A stretch of 64,000 bases of DNA, taken from Limnochordia bacterium. Lineage in GTDB: Bacteria > Bacillota > Limnochordia > DUMW01. Positions 40,085 through 50,641 of this stretch are shown here, in pieces. The stretch covers positions 1-64,000 of the forward strand of contig JALNWK010000011.1 of NCBI GenBank assembly GCA_023230925.1, in the 5' to 3' direction. Position 1 is the first letter of the stretch. Every line of letters begins with the position of its first letter. Below the pieces are notes generated by a model that did not search any database, had not been told where the DNA came from, and saw only the letters and a list, made by a program, of their open reading frames with translations. Made by a program: the position numbers and the translations under genes.

Positions 40085-43000
40085 CTAATCCAACCATTGA
40101 CCTAGTAAAGCTGACTGTTCTTCTAAGACCTTAGCATTGATGTTAATTTTATGGTTTTTACCATCGTCGGTAAGGGGTATCCCCTCCTCCGCTATAGGTA
40201 GATCGTCAAAGATGATCGGTGCTGTTAGGCCATTCTGGTTGTCTACAGTAACATCGTAGATGGTACTTCCGTAGCGATACTGCAGGGAAAACCCAGGCCA
40301 ATCAGCGGGAATGCACGGCCGGATAAACATCCTTTGTCCTTGGATCTTAAGACCCAATGCATACTCAACAATGACCTGGTAAAACCAACTGGCCGCTCCG
40401 GTGTACCAAGTCCATCCTCCTCGTCCTACATTCGGGTAAACACTGTAAATATCCGCGGCAACAACATAGGGCTCCACTCGGTACTGCCCAGCTTGCTCTA
40501 GGGTAAGGGCATGGTTGACCGGGCTAAGCATCAATAATAGCTCCATGGCCCGTTCCCGATCTCCTAATAGGAGTTTGGCAAGGATTACCCACGCTGCGGC
40601 ATGGGTATACTGTCCGCCATTTTCCCGCACACCTGGCACATAACTCTTGATGTAGCCGGGCTCAAGACGGGTGTGGTAAAACGGTGGTGTAAGTAGCCGA
40701 ATAATTTGGTCTTCTTCAGAAACTAGATAATCATCAACGGCACGCATTGCTATCTTAGCCCTGTTCTTGTCCCCCACCCCTGAGATAACTGCCCAGGCTT
40801 GGGCAATGGCATCTATCTTGCACTCGTCATTCTCGCTAGAACCCAAAGGTGTCCCATCATCGAAAAACGCTCGCAGGTACCATTGTCCATCCCAAGCATA
40901 CTGTTCAATAGCCGTGGCTATACGTTCAATATGCTCTTTAAACTGCGCGGCCAGCTCCTCATCGTCTTTGAGGACACAGACTCGGGCAAAATCCTCAAGC
41001 ACCCGACATAGAAACCACCCAAGCCATACACTCTCTCCCCGGCCTTGCCAACCAATTCGATTCATGCCATCGTTCCAATCACCGGCACCAATCAAGGGTA
41101 ACCCATGGACGCCAAACTTCAGCCCGTAGTTGATCGCCCTTTGACAGTGTTCGTAAATGGTTCCGGTTTCCTCTGATTGCTCGGGAACATCATAGCGCTC
41201 TTGCTCCAGCTCCTCTAGGGGACGCCCGCTTAAGAAGGGGACTTCCTCATCTAGAAGGGAGGTATCTCCTGTAACAAGTACATACTTGGCAGTAACGTAG
41301 GGCAACCATAGGTAATCATCTGAGAACCGGGTACGAATTCCCTTGCTCTCTTCAGGATGCCACCAGTGCTGCACATCACCTTCTTGGAATTGGTGGGCGG
41401 CGGCACGGAGAATATGTTCTCTAGTAATGTGGGGCGAGGTGTAAATTAAGGATAGCACATCCTGTAATTGGTCTCGATAACCGTAGGCTCCCCCGGATTG
41501 ATAAAAGGCCGAACGACCCCAATACCGACAACTAATAACCTGATACAACAGCCAACCATTGACCAAGTAATCGAGGGAGGGTTCAGGGGTACTGACTCTG
41601 ATCCTTCCGGTAAGCTCATCCCACTTACTTCGTACCCGATCCAGTTCCCCTTGTATGGCATAGTTCTGTCGGTATTTGCCAACTAGATCCTGTACCTCCT
41701 GTAAATTCGTACATTCACCTAGGAGAAAAGTAACCTCAACCCACGCTCCCTGTTCTAAGGTCACCGGTACCATAATCGCAGCACAGGGGTTAATTGCTGT
41801 CCCAACCCGTCCCGATAGATGAACCTGGTTAAGACCTACAGGGGCTTGCAATGAGCCATTCCGGCCCAAAAACTCTAAGCGATCACCGGTAAAGGAGAAC
41901 TCATCACTAAGGGTTGCCAAAAAGGCCACATGGTCGGCATAATGCTCCCGGGCAGCATTGGTCATAATGACCCCACCTGCAATTCGATCGAAACCGGTGC
42001 TAATGTACTGGTAGTTTTCTTCCTGGAGTACTCCCAATACCGGCTCTGCATAATACGTAACTCCTAGACTGCGCCGTCGGTCAGATTTGTTCTGTAGCCG
42101 GATGCGGATGATCTTCACCGGATCAGCAGCAGCAGCAAAGAGGTCCACCACGTGATGGATCCCTTGATCCGCATATTCATATCGAGTATATCCAAAACCG
42201 TGCCGAATCACATAGGGATTCTCTCCCCTGATCGGTGCTGGGGTCGGGGACCAAATCTGCCCTGTCTCGTTATCTCGCAGAAAGATAGCTTCCCCATGTA
42301 ATACGCTTACCGGATCATTGGTCCAGGGGGTAAGTCTGTTTTCTCTGCTGTTTTGGGCCCAAGTGTACCCACCACCGGTCTCCGTGGCCAAGAAACCAAA
42401 GTGGTCGTTAGCGATGACGTTAATCCAAGGCGCCGGAGTGCTTTGCCCTTGGTTTAAGACCACTACGTACTCTTTGCCATCCTGGGTAAACCCTCCATAG
42501 CCGTTAAAAAATTTTAACTGCCTAATAATCGGGGTGGGATCTATCCTGTAGTCATACTTGAATGAAGCACGGGAGGGTTGCAGCCGCGACGGTTTAAGTG
42601 CAAGACCCATCTCCATCCGGAGTTGACACGCCTTAAGACCAGCTGGGCCGCTGAGCACCAATCGGGCGCCACTGACCAAGGCCGCAAGCTCCTCTGCTTC
42701 CAATAGATTCGCCTGTCGCAAGTATACCCCACCGGGACGATTCTCCTTGCCTTGGGCGTGGCAGCTTTGGATTAGTTGTTTCAGGTTATCTTGTAAGATA
42801 TTTGCATATTCGACTTCATGCTCATTAAGAATCACCAAATCCACCGGCAAACCCTTCATCCGCCAATATTCATGGGCAACTAGCACTTGTCTAACCAATT
42901 CCGCATCATCTAGCTGCCGTACCTTCAGTAACAGTATGGGATGGTCCCCGGAGATCCCTTGGGACCAAAGTGCCTTCTTAATGCTTCTAGCTGTCACCAG

Positions 43001-46000
43001 GGCCTCCTCCCGAAATTGGAAACACCTTGGCTCAGCAAACAATAACTGGGATGCCAATCTCTGGAACAGATGGGCTTCGTCTAGACTCACATTTAGATAC
43101 CGTAGTTCCACCTGACTGCGGGTCCAGGCCAAGGCAAGGGCTCTTTCGGCAATGGATGGATCGTGGTAGGTACTAGCTAGATCAATGGCTGCTTGCCGGG
43201 AAGAGGTGATCGCCAGGGAGAACACAATGGAAGATGTTTGTCCAGGGGCGATACGTACCCGGCGCCGAAGGCTCATACAAGGATCCAACACCGCCCCCAC
43301 GGTACCCCCTAACTTGCCCCCGTGTACCCCCATAGGATCTTTCGTGGTCTGTCCCCGCCCGATGAATTTGCCCCGATCGGTCTCATATTCCAATTCTCCC
43401 ACCACTTGTCCATCCACAGCCACAGTATGCATGACCCACAGCGGCGGCCCCTCTTGGCCCCGGGACCTACGACTGGCAATTAGAGCACTGACTTCGGGAA
43501 TGTACTCAGTTTGCACAAAGAGGTTCCCAAAGGTGGGATGAACCGCATCTGCCTTAGGATGATCCAGTACTACCTCGAAGAAGCTAGTAACCTCCAAAAC
43601 GCAGGGTTCACTCCCATGATTGGTAATAGAGACTCTACGCATCTCCCCGTCATTCTCTGAGCACACAGTGATCTCGGTCTTGGTTTCAATGCTCGCATCA
43701 AGGCGCCGAAACTCAGCCTTATCTTCAGCAAAACTTACCTCGTATTCATCGGGTAGCACCCGGGTCGGCTGATACGCCACGGACCAGACAGTATCATCAT
43801 TTAGGTTACGAATATAGATGAACATGCCCCGATCATTGGCGATGGGATCTTCTCTAAACCTGGTTACACTGTATTCCCGCCATTTACTATAGCCGGATCC
43901 GCTATTGGTGACCATTACTGCATAGTCACCATTGGAGGCTAGATGCACTTCAAGCCCTTCCAGATCCGCTTTGCCGAAGCGACGATTTAGAGCAATGCCC
44001 ACAGGACGTCTTCTCTGCACAGTCCATCGGGTCGTTGGTTCCTTATTAATGAGGGGTTGTTGCAGAGGTATGCGTTCTTGTAGGAGCATCTCCGTGGCCT
44101 TCACGTAAGGATCTAGATGAAAACGCTCCTGCATAATCCCACCCAGGAAATAATTAGCCAATGCTAGAAAACTCATTCCTAGGTGATGGACCATGAAGGA
44201 CTTAACAATGACTCGATCCCGCTCCCTTGGTAATCGCTCTTTGGTAAAATCCACAGCCTCGTACAAACCATATTTCCCTTCCAGCCCCAATTCTCCTAGA
44301 CGTTTCAGATTAGCAACAGCTGCTGCCGGATCTACCATCAAGGCCAAGAAGGAAGCATAGGGGGTCACGATGAGGTCATTGGCTAACCCCCGTTTGAAAC
44401 CAAGCTGGGGCACACCAAAGGCACGATACTGGTAATTAAGATGCAGGTCCATCGCGTTAAAAGCACATTCTGAAACCCCCCAGGGAATATCATGGCGATC
44501 ACCATGACGCATCTGTTCTCGAACAACAGCCTCATAGGTATCATCCCATAGCGTATGCCGGTAGTTACGCATGATTAATAGGGGCATTAGATATTCGAAC
44601 ATGGTGCCCGTCCAGGAAACCAAAGCCCGGGAACCACCGGCACGAGTCACCATCCGTCCCAGACGAAACCAGTGTTTTTGCTCGATGTCCCCCTTGGCAA
44701 TGGCAATAAAGCTTGCCTGTCTGGCCTCGGAGGCCATTAAATCATAGTGTACTCGGCTCAGACGGTTTTCCTCAAGATTATAGCCGATAGAAAACAGGTT
44801 TCGTCTATCATTATATAACTTAGCAAAATCCATGTTGAACACGGTCTGAGTAGCGGCGGATATCAAGTCCCCTAACTGGGCCTGAATCTCTGCACCCCTC
44901 GCCAAGGAGATTTGGAAGGATTCCTTTAGACTCTGCCATTGAGGCTCTTGTTCAAGCAATTTCGTGAGCTTCTCTTCATGTTCCTCCAGACCTGCAAGAC
45001 TAGTACTCATCAAGAGCGTCTGGGTAAGCTCATGATCAGGTTGAAGTCCCAGTTCTAGGACCTCATTAACCCATGGTAGGCAACGGTTTAACTCATCGGT
45101 ATGAGTCTCAATCATCGTCTCCATCTGCTTAACCCAAAAGCGGTTTGGTTCTGGTGCAACGTCAATCATGGCCTGGGTTAGACCCTGTAGCTTTTCTAAA
45201 ATTCTAAGGCCCTGCCAAGGCAACGTACTCGGGTCCTGTAAAGTATCGCAAAGCTGCCGTATATCCGAACGGAAAGGCGACAGCTCCTCCGTGGAGGCTA
45301 TAACCAAATAGGTGTCCCAAAGGGCACGACCCACCTTACCCCAATCAACCAACGGCACCTCATAGGCATGATCGAGCCCCTGGACCAAGGTGATCAAGTA
45401 ACCAGCTAGATTACCACTGTCCACCGTGGACACGAATCTAGGCTCTAAGGGTTTTAGCGTTTCGGTATCGTACCAGTTGTATAGATGTCCGTGCCATCGT
45501 TTTAACCGGAGCATACTAGCAAAGGAAGCCTCTAATCTATCCAACATCTCTAGCATGCCAATATACCCAAAATCCCAGGCGGCAAGGTTGGCAATGATCC
45601 CCAATCCAATGTTCGTGGGAGAAGTCCGATGGGCTATCTTAAAGTGAGGCTCCTCTTGGATATGATCTGGTGGCAACCAATGATCCCCTGGACCTACAAA
45701 ATCTTTGAAATATTGCCAAATGCGGCGGGCTTGTACCCGGAGGTATTCCCGCTCCTCAGCTACAACCTGTGTTTGCCTTGGTGCAACCGGAAGACTAACC
45801 CAGTAGGCCACAACCGGTGCCATAAGCCACAGAACCAACAGGGGCGATGTAGCCACCAGCAAGGCGGGATTAGTCCCATAGACCAGCGTTCCAATAGCGA
45901 TGCTTAGCATGGGACTTGGCCACATCCGGGCAAGATACCCTCTCACAGTAAGACCCCGCCTCCGCTCAGCATCAAAGGCACTGACCCATTCTAGCAGGTT

Positions 46001-48814
46001 TCTCTTAGTCACAGTAAGTCTGAACAGGGTCCGGACAATAGCATCGAGCATTAACCAAGCTTGATGGGGCAAAAAAGTAATTAACAACAATCCCTGTCTC
46101 ACTAGGGAAGGGGCATCAAAACTAGCCGTCCACAGGTGTCCGGCGAAGTGAATCCCCCGACGCAGTGACAAGAACGCGTTAACTAGGTGGGAGAACACCG
46201 GGTATAGGATTACCAAGCCCAAGATAGTCAGCAACAGCCAGGCCGATGCGGGAAAAACGGTTAGCGCGGTGGTAAGCAATACCAATGTACTAACCGGCAG
46301 TAGGCTGCGCCGTAGGTTATCAAAGATCTTCCATTTTGCCAAAATGCCCAAGGGGTTTTGTGCCCATTCCCCCCGACTGTCTCTAATGCGGGTACCTAAG
46401 TAAGGCAATAACTGCCAATCCCCCCGCACCCAACGATGCAGTCTGGTCGAGTAAGCGGGATAGTGGGTTGGGTACCCATCCAACAGCTCCACATCACTGA
46501 CCAAACCCGCTCTTACGAAGGAACCTTCCAGAAGATCATGGCTTAAAACCCCATTTTCAGGAAAGCGTCCCCCTAACACTTGGTTGAAGGTTTCTAGGGA
46601 ATAGATGCCCTTACCGGTGAAGCTCCCCTCTTTGAACAAATCCTGGTAGACGTCGGAAACAGCGGTGGTATAGGGATCGATCCCGGTTTGCCCGGCAAAG
46701 GTGCGGGCAAATCGCGTGCTTGCCGCACTAAGTACCGAAATGCCGATCCGGGGCTGAAGCACTCCGTATCCTGCCACAACAACGTTCCGTTTATCATCGA
46801 TCACCGGCTGGTTCAAAGGATGAGCCATAGCCCCGATCAAGCGCCGGGCGGTATCCCTCACTAAATTGGTATCCGCATCCAGAGTAATCACATACTTGAT
46901 CCCTGTAAGTTCTGGAGGTAATGCACCAATGAAACTAGTATCCTCTACACCGGATAGGAGAGCGTTAAACTCCTCTAGCTTACCCCGTTTACGCTCCCAT
47001 CCCATCCAACATGTCTCTTTCGGATTATACACCAACTTGCGGCAAAAGAAGAAGAAGCGGGCCTGATCCTCCTTTCCGTATAGTTGGTTTAAACGTCGGA
47101 CCTCACTTCTACCAGCCTGAATGATCTCCTCATCATCGGCAGAGTGCTCTTCTTTGCGATCGGTGAAATCACCGAGCAGGGCAAAGTAGAGGTTGTCCTC
47201 GGCATTAGCAAGGTAGTATACCTCCAACTGCTCAAATAACTCGGTAACCCGTTTTCTATCAGGTAGTAATGTAGGGACTACTACTACCGTCTTAGCTTCC
47301 TTAGGAATGCCATTTCTAAACTCCATCTTAGGGATAATCTGGGGCTTTGTGAATCTTGTGATCAGTGAATTGACCGTAGTCACCACCAGATCACTTACCG
47401 GTATTGTTAAGAGGAAAAAAGCCAAGAGGAATTTCCACCCAGTCCCCACAAAAGAAGCGATCAAGAGACTGATGAGGATAGTACCAATTCCTAGGACTCC
47501 TAGGTAGGGAATAACTGGGTATCTGGTTATGCCGCTCCGAGGACGGGGTTTTGCCCCTAACTCCTTAAGCAGTCTATCCTTTCCCTGATCTAGAAGATAA
47601 TAACCAACGTGGGTCGTTCGTTCATCGGAGCCCTCCTTGGCAAAGGAAACCGCCTGCCTTGCCACTTGCACCTCGGATACACCAAGGGCCTTGGCCAGTC
47701 TTTCCACGTGATGCCGATACAAATCCCGACTAGCAAAATCCATAGCCGGGTATACACCACTGGGGTCTTCCCGGAGAATACGCTCAGTGTAGTTCAGTCT
47801 TTCAAAGTGCTCCGACCAGTCTAAGGATGCTAGTAGACGTAGACTACTAATACGGTTGCCCATGGCAACCTTGCGGGCTGACTGACGTTGATGTTCGAGA
47901 TGAACGAGTTCCTCTGCATCCAAGCCTTCATCGGCCAGAAACCTCTCCAACCAACACATAATATCCACGGCGGCCCCACCTTGGTTGCGAAAACGGTATA
48001 GGAGCTCCACTAGGAAGACTGGCTCTTTACGTTTGAGATGGGGCAGAAGCTTTTGTAGTCTGTAGACAAGGTTTTCGGGAGTATCCTTGAGTGCTTCAAG
48101 AAGCGTACATGCCCATTGATCGGCCTTCCTTTGGTTACGAAAGGTATGTAGTATCTCCAAGGAAAGGTCACTGATCTCCTCAACTAGGGCAAGCTTTAGC
48201 AAGGCTGGAAGGGCCCAGACTTCCCCAATGGAAAGCAGCGATACAGACTGATATCCTCGGAGGAAGACAGCAATGACTTCCTCATCAATTCGACCATCCG
48301 TATGGGCCACTATTTCCTGGGCGATGGCATAGGCCCGGGGATAACCCCTCTGGGGACCACCTGCCAGTTTAGGTAGGTTACGATAGTACCCCATTGGTAG
48401 GCTGTGTCGGATGTCCTTTGCTGCGGCCTGGACTATGTAGTAGTTGTCAAAGAACCACTCTGCCGCGGGGACAATGTTATCCTTTCGGTCAACCGCCTTG
48501 GAGACATCATGATAAACAGTCCTCAGAGTATAATCGGTCTCATTTAAATCAGGTAGCCTTCCTTTGATCGAACTGTCTCCCAATCGGTGTCTAGTGGCCA
48601 CATCCCGGGCATGTTGCTCCAGTTGAGAGGTACTTAGCAACACCTCTTCAGAGCGATCGTCCCGACCAAGGGTAATGACTAATCTGCGCCGATAAAGACG
48701 CACGATAACCAAAAACCCAATGATTAGATATACGGCGATTACTAGTTGTAGCAGCATAAACTTCCAGAAACCTCCTCGGACAGATGCTAGTCCCTGATGG
48801 CTAGTTTGTCTCAA
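40085..48814 (-). CDS. cyclic beta-1,2-glucan synthase (NdvB/ChvB-like)
   Basis: 2909 residues, the full length of this family. N-terminal membrane helices precede a GT84 glucosyltransferase domain with LDADTNL (about residue 645) and HRWVRGDWQLL (about 790, the QxxRW-like site), then further helices (about 835-1020). Next is the glycoamylase-like cyclisation domain (GH189, about 1060-1540; GHLYNWYDTETL). The C-terminal half holds beta-sandwich regions and a GH94 phosphorylase domain with the catalytic aspartate in GAGDWNDGMN (about 2580), which controls chain length. The product is a cyclic beta-1,2-glucan or linear relatives. Start TTG 48814 has a weak site; ATG 48757, after GAGGAGG, is a real alternative. 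Ring formation is predicted, not proved. Confidence 0.93.
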   Translation of the reverse strand: MRQTSHQGLASVRGGFWKFMLLQLVIAVYLIIGFLVIVRLYRRRLVITLGRDDRSEEVLLSTSQLEQHARDVATRHRLGDSSIKGRLPDLNETDYTLRTVYHDVSKAVDRKDNIVPAAEWFFDNYYIVQAAAKDIRHSLPMGYYRNLPKLAGGPQRGYPRAYAIAQEIVAHTDGRIDEEVIAVFLRGYQSVSLLSIGEVWALPALLKLALVEEISDLSLEILHTFRNQRKADQWACTLLEALKDTPENLVYRLQKLLPHLKRKEPVFLVELLYRFRNQGGAAVDIMCWLERFLADEGLDAEELVHLEHQRQSARKVAMGNRISSLRLLASLDWSEHFERLNYTERILREDPSGVYPAMDFASRDLYRHHVERLAKALGVSEVQVARQAVSFAKEGSDERTTHVGYYLLDQGKDRLLKELGAKPRPRSGITRYPVIPYLGVLGIGTILISLLIASFVGTGWKFLLAFFLLTIPVSDLVVTTVNSLITRFTKPQIIPKMEFRNGIPKEAKTVVVVPTLLPDRKRVTELFEQLEVYYLANAEDNLYFALLGDFTDRKEEHSADDEEIIQAGRSEVRRLNQLYGKEDQARFFFFCRKLVYNPKETCWMGWERKRGKLEEFNALLSGVEDTSFIGALPPELTGIKYVITLDADTNLVRDTARRLIGAMAHPLNQPVIDDKRNVVVAGYGVLQPRIGISVLSAASTRFARTFAGQTGIDPYTTAVSDVYQDLFKEGSFTGKGIYSLETFNQVLGGRFPENGVLSHDLLEGSFVRAGLVSDVELLDGYPTHYPAYSTRLHRWVRGDWQLLPYLGTRIRDSRGEWAQNPLGILAKWKIFDNLRRSLLPVSTLVLLTTALTVFPASAWLLLTILGLVILYPVFSHLVNAFLSLRRGIHFAGHLWTASFDAPSLVRQGLLLITFLPHQAWLMLDAIVRTLFRLTVTKRNLLEWVSAFDAERRRGLTVRGYLARMWPSPMLSIAIGTLVYGTNPALLVATSPLLVLWLMAPVVAYWVSLPVAPRQTQVVAEEREYLRVQARRIWQYFKDFVGPGDHWLPPDHIQEEPHFKIAHRTSPTNIGLGIIANLAAWDFGYIGMLEMLDRLEASFASMLRLKRWHGHLYNWYDTETLKPLEPRFVSTVDSGNLAGYLITLVQGLDHAYEVPLVDWGKVGRALWDTYLVIASTEELSPFRSDIRQLCDTLQDPSTLPWQGLRILEKLQGLTQAMIDVAPEPNRFWVKQMETMIETHTDELNRCLPWVNEVLELGLQPDHELTQTLLMSTSLAGLEEHEEKLTKLLEQEPQWQSLKESFQISLARGAEIQAQLGDLISAATQTVFNMDFAKLYNDRRNLFSIGYNLEENRLSRVHYDLMASEARQASFIAIAKGDIEQKHWFRLGRMVTRAGGSRALVSWTGTMFEYLMPLLIMRNYRHTLWDDTYEAVVREQMRHGDRHDIPWGVSECAFNAMDLHLNYQYRAFGVPQLGFKRGLANDLIVTPYASFLALMVDPAAAVANLKRLGELGLEGKYGLYEAVDFTKERLPRERDRVIVKSFMVHHLGMSFLALANYFLGGIMQERFHLDPYVKATEMLLQERIPLQQPLINKEPTTRWTVQRRRPVGIALNRRFGKADLEGLEVHLASNGDYAVMVTNSGSGYSKWREYSVTRFREDPIANDRGMFIYIRNLNDDTVWSVAYQPTRVLPDEYEVSFAEDKAEFRRLDASIETKTEITVCSENDGEMRRVSITNHGSEPCVLEVTSFFEVVLDHPKADAVHPTFGNLFVQTEYIPEVSALIASRRSRGQEGPPLWVMHTVAVDGQVVGELEYETDRGKFIGRGQTTKDPMGVHGGKLGGTVGAVLDPCMSLRRRVRIAPGQTSSIVFSLAITSSRQAAIDLASTYHDPSIAERALALAWTRSQVELRYLNVSLDEAHLFQRLASQLLFAEPRCFQFREEALVTARSIKKALWSQGISGDHPILLLKVRQLDDAELVRQVLVAHEYWRMKGLPVDLVILNEHEVEYANILQDNLKQLIQSCHAQGKENRPGGVYLRQANLLEAEELAALVSGARLVLSGPAGLKACQLRMEMGLALKPSRLQPSRASFKYDYRIDPTPIIRQLKFFNGYGGFTQDGKEYVVVLNQGQSTPAPWINVIANDHFGFLATETGGGYTWAQNSRENRLTPWTNDPVSVLHGEAIFLRDNETGQIWSPTPAPIRGENPYVIRHGFGYTRYEYADQGIHHVVDLFAAAADPVKIIRIRLQNKSDRRRSLGVTYYAEPVLGVLQEENYQYISTGFDRIAGGVIMTNAAREHYADHVAFLATLSDEFSFTGDRLEFLGRNGSLQAPVGLNQVHLSGRVGTAINPCAAIMVPVTLEQGAWVEVTFLLGECTNLQEVQDLVGKYRQNYAIQGELDRVRSKWDELTGRIRVSTPEPSLDYLVNGWLLYQVISCRYWGRSAFYQSGGAYGYRDQLQDVLSLIYTSPHITREHILRAAAHQFQEGDVQHWWHPEESKGIRTRFSDDYLWLPYVTAKYVLVTGDTSLLDEEVPFLSGRPLEELEQERYDVPEQSEETGTIYEHCQRAINYGLKFGVHGLPLIGAGDWNDGMNRIGWQGRGESVWLGWFLCRVLEDFARVCVLKDDEELAAQFKEHIERIATAIEQYAWDGQWYLRAFFDDGTPLGSSENDECKIDAIAQAWAVISGVGDKNRAKIAMRAVDDYLVSEEDQIIRLLTPPFYHTRLEPGYIKSYVPGVRENGGQYTHAAAWVILAKLLLGDRERAMELLLMLSPVNHALTLEQAGQYRVEPYVVAADIYSVYPNVGRGGWTWYTGAASWFYQVIVEYALGLKIQGQRMFIRPCIPADWPGFSLQYRYGSTIYDVTVDNQNGLTAPIIFDDLPIAEEGIPLTDDGKNHKININAKVLEEQSALLGQWLD

Positions 48815-49004
48815 ATAGCCCTAGATTAAACATAACCCCTCAGCATGGTCACGGTGAATACTGTGATAATTGGGACAATAAATGAGAACCAGGTTTTTGT
48901 TATATTGCTTTCAGATCTTGCAGGATAATGTCGTGAGGTTATCTAATAATAGTACGGGCTAATGCAGTTCAAGGAAGCAACTTTCAATAACAAGGAGGAT
49001 GGAC

Positions 49005-50285
49005 ATGCTAGAAAGCTTCTTCAAACTTAAAGAACATAAAACCGATGTCCGAACTGAAATCATTGCAGGCATTACTACTTTCATGACCATGGCGTACATT
49101 ATTTTCGTTAATCCCATGATCCTTTCCGGCGCCGGGATGGATCGAGGCGCTGTAACCACCGCGACTATTCTTGCTGCAGCCATTACCACTTTTCTTATGG
49201 GGGTGTTTGTCAACTACCCCTTCGCATTGGCCAGTGGTATGGGCTTAAACGCATTCTTCGCTTCCGTGGTAGCAGCCCAATACGGATGGCAAGCCGCTTT
49301 GGGAGCAGTTTTCATCTCTGGTGTAGTTTTCTTCATCTTGGCAGTAACTAACGTTATTGGTTACATCGATGAAGCCGTACCCCTGGTAGTCAAGAGATCC
49401 GTTGCAGCAGGGATCGGCTTGTTTATTGCCCTAATTGGCCTTAAATCCGCTGGTCTTATTGTAGGTGATCCCGAAAGGTTGTTGGCCTTGGGCGATGTCA
49501 CTGCTAAGGAACCGCTACTGGCGATTATTGGTCTGGCGATTACTGCTATTTTGATGTCCTTAAAGGTAAAGGGTTCAATTCTTATCGGTATTCTACTTAC
49601 AACAATCATTGGAATTCCTATGGGGGTTACTAGTATTAGTGGTGTCGTTGGTACCCCAGCATCTCTTGCCCCGGTCCTTTTTAAGCTGGACATCGTGGGA
49701 GCCCTAAAGCTTGGTGTGTTTGTGATCTTCTCCCTATTATTCGTAGACGTTTTCGATACCATGGGGACCTTGCTAGGCACCGGTGCTAAAGCTGGCTTTC
49801 TTGACAAACAGGGCCGCCTACCCAAGGTAAAGGATGCAATGATCGTCGATGCTATTGGGACCATGGGTGGTGCAGTGTTAGGAACCAGTACAGTAACCAC
49901 GTATGTTGAGAGTACCGCAGGAATCGCTGAAGGCGGACGGACGGGACTGACATCTGTTGTCGTTAGTATCCTGTTTTTGCTATCATTGTTCTTTGCTCCT
50001 TTATCCACGAGCATTCCTTCAGCTGCTACTGCACCTGCGTTGATCATTGTTGGAGTTCTGATGGTCGGGGCCATTAAGGATGTAAACTTCGATGACTTCA
50101 CTGAAGCTTTCCCGGCCTTTATCACTATGGCGATTATGCCCTTCTCCACCAGCATCGCCGATGGAATTGCTGCTGGATTCCTAGCATATATCGTTGCTAA
50201 GGTTGCCGGCGGTCGATTTAAGGAGATTCACTGGTTCATGTACATTCTCGGAATCATTGCCATTTTCCACTTCATACCATTTTAG
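49005..50285 (+). CDS. NCS2-family purine permease (AzgA/PbuG-like)
   Basis: 426 residues from ATG 49005, six bases after AAGGAGG; an ATG at 48999 touches that site and is less likely. About 12-14 membrane helices. Landmarks of the hypoxanthine/guanine/adenine branch: GITTFMTMAYIIFVNP near the N-terminus, FALASGMGLNAFFA, VDVFDTMGTLLG and GTSTVTTYVESTAGIAEGGRTG. Proton-coupled uptake of purine bases is expected. I looked for a purine riboswitch upstream and did not find its conserved core. The gene stands alone. Confidence 0.94.
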   Translation: MLESFFKLKEHKTDVRTEIIAGITTFMTMAYIIFVNPMILSGAGMDRGAVTTATILAAAITTFLMGVFVNYPFALASGMGLNAFFASVVAAQYGWQAALGAVFISGVVFFILAVTNVIGYIDEAVPLVVKRSVAAGIGLFIALIGLKSAGLIVGDPERLLALGDVTAKEPLLAIIGLAITAILMSLKVKGSILIGILLTTIIGIPMGVTSISGVVGTPASLAPVLFKLDIVGALKLGVFVIFSLLFVDVFDTMGTLLGTGAKAGFLDKQGRLPKVKDAMIVDAIGTMGGAVLGTSTVTTYVESTAGIAEGGRTGLTSVVVSILFLLSLFFAPLSTSIPSAATAPALIIVGVLMVGAIKDVNFDDFTEAFPAFITMAIMPFSTSIADGIAAGFLAYIVAKVAGGRFKEIHWFMYILGIIAIFHFIPF

Positions 50286-50298
50286 GCGCACATCGAGT

Positions 50299-50400
50299 GG
50301 AGGTAAACGACCAGCTCGTTTATCTCCCTACTTAATAGGTTTCGAAGCATACAGAATGGGGCTATTGGCGACTCTCCAATAGCCCTTCCTTATTGTTTCC
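50299..50400 (+). terminator. hairpin and intrinsic terminator after the purine permease
   Basis: GGAGGTAAACGA/TCGTTTATCTCC (50299-50327, 12 pairs with one G-T) is followed by GGGCTATTGG/CCAATAGCCC (50359-50385, perfect 10 bases) and TTCCTTATTGTTT. The second is a convincing intrinsic terminator. From 50401 to 50641 nothing further is recognised. Confidence 0.78.
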
Positions 50401-50641
50401 CTTAGTTCATTTGCCCGATGTTTGCTTGCTTTGACCTAAACTACCAGCGTAGAATCCCTCCGAGCCATGATCTTAAAGGATTTACCACACTCTTTTAAAA
50501 AAGACGAACCACCACCGCCAGGGTGATGGCTCATCAGTCCTTCTTCAGTCTACATTTGTTCTACATAAGGTCCCTATCCGCAACCATAGGCCTACACCAT
50601 TGGGTATACAGTCTTCTGGAGCCTGACGTTGCCCTGGGGCG

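Noticed and set aside
44000..46000. Several long antisense open frames within the glucan synthase gene
   Set aside because: They follow the codon structure of the real gene on the opposite strand and carry no domain signature.
48815..49004. Purine riboswitch before the NCS2 permease
   Set aside because: The conserved aptamer core and loop sequences are missing, and no expression-platform hairpin is present.
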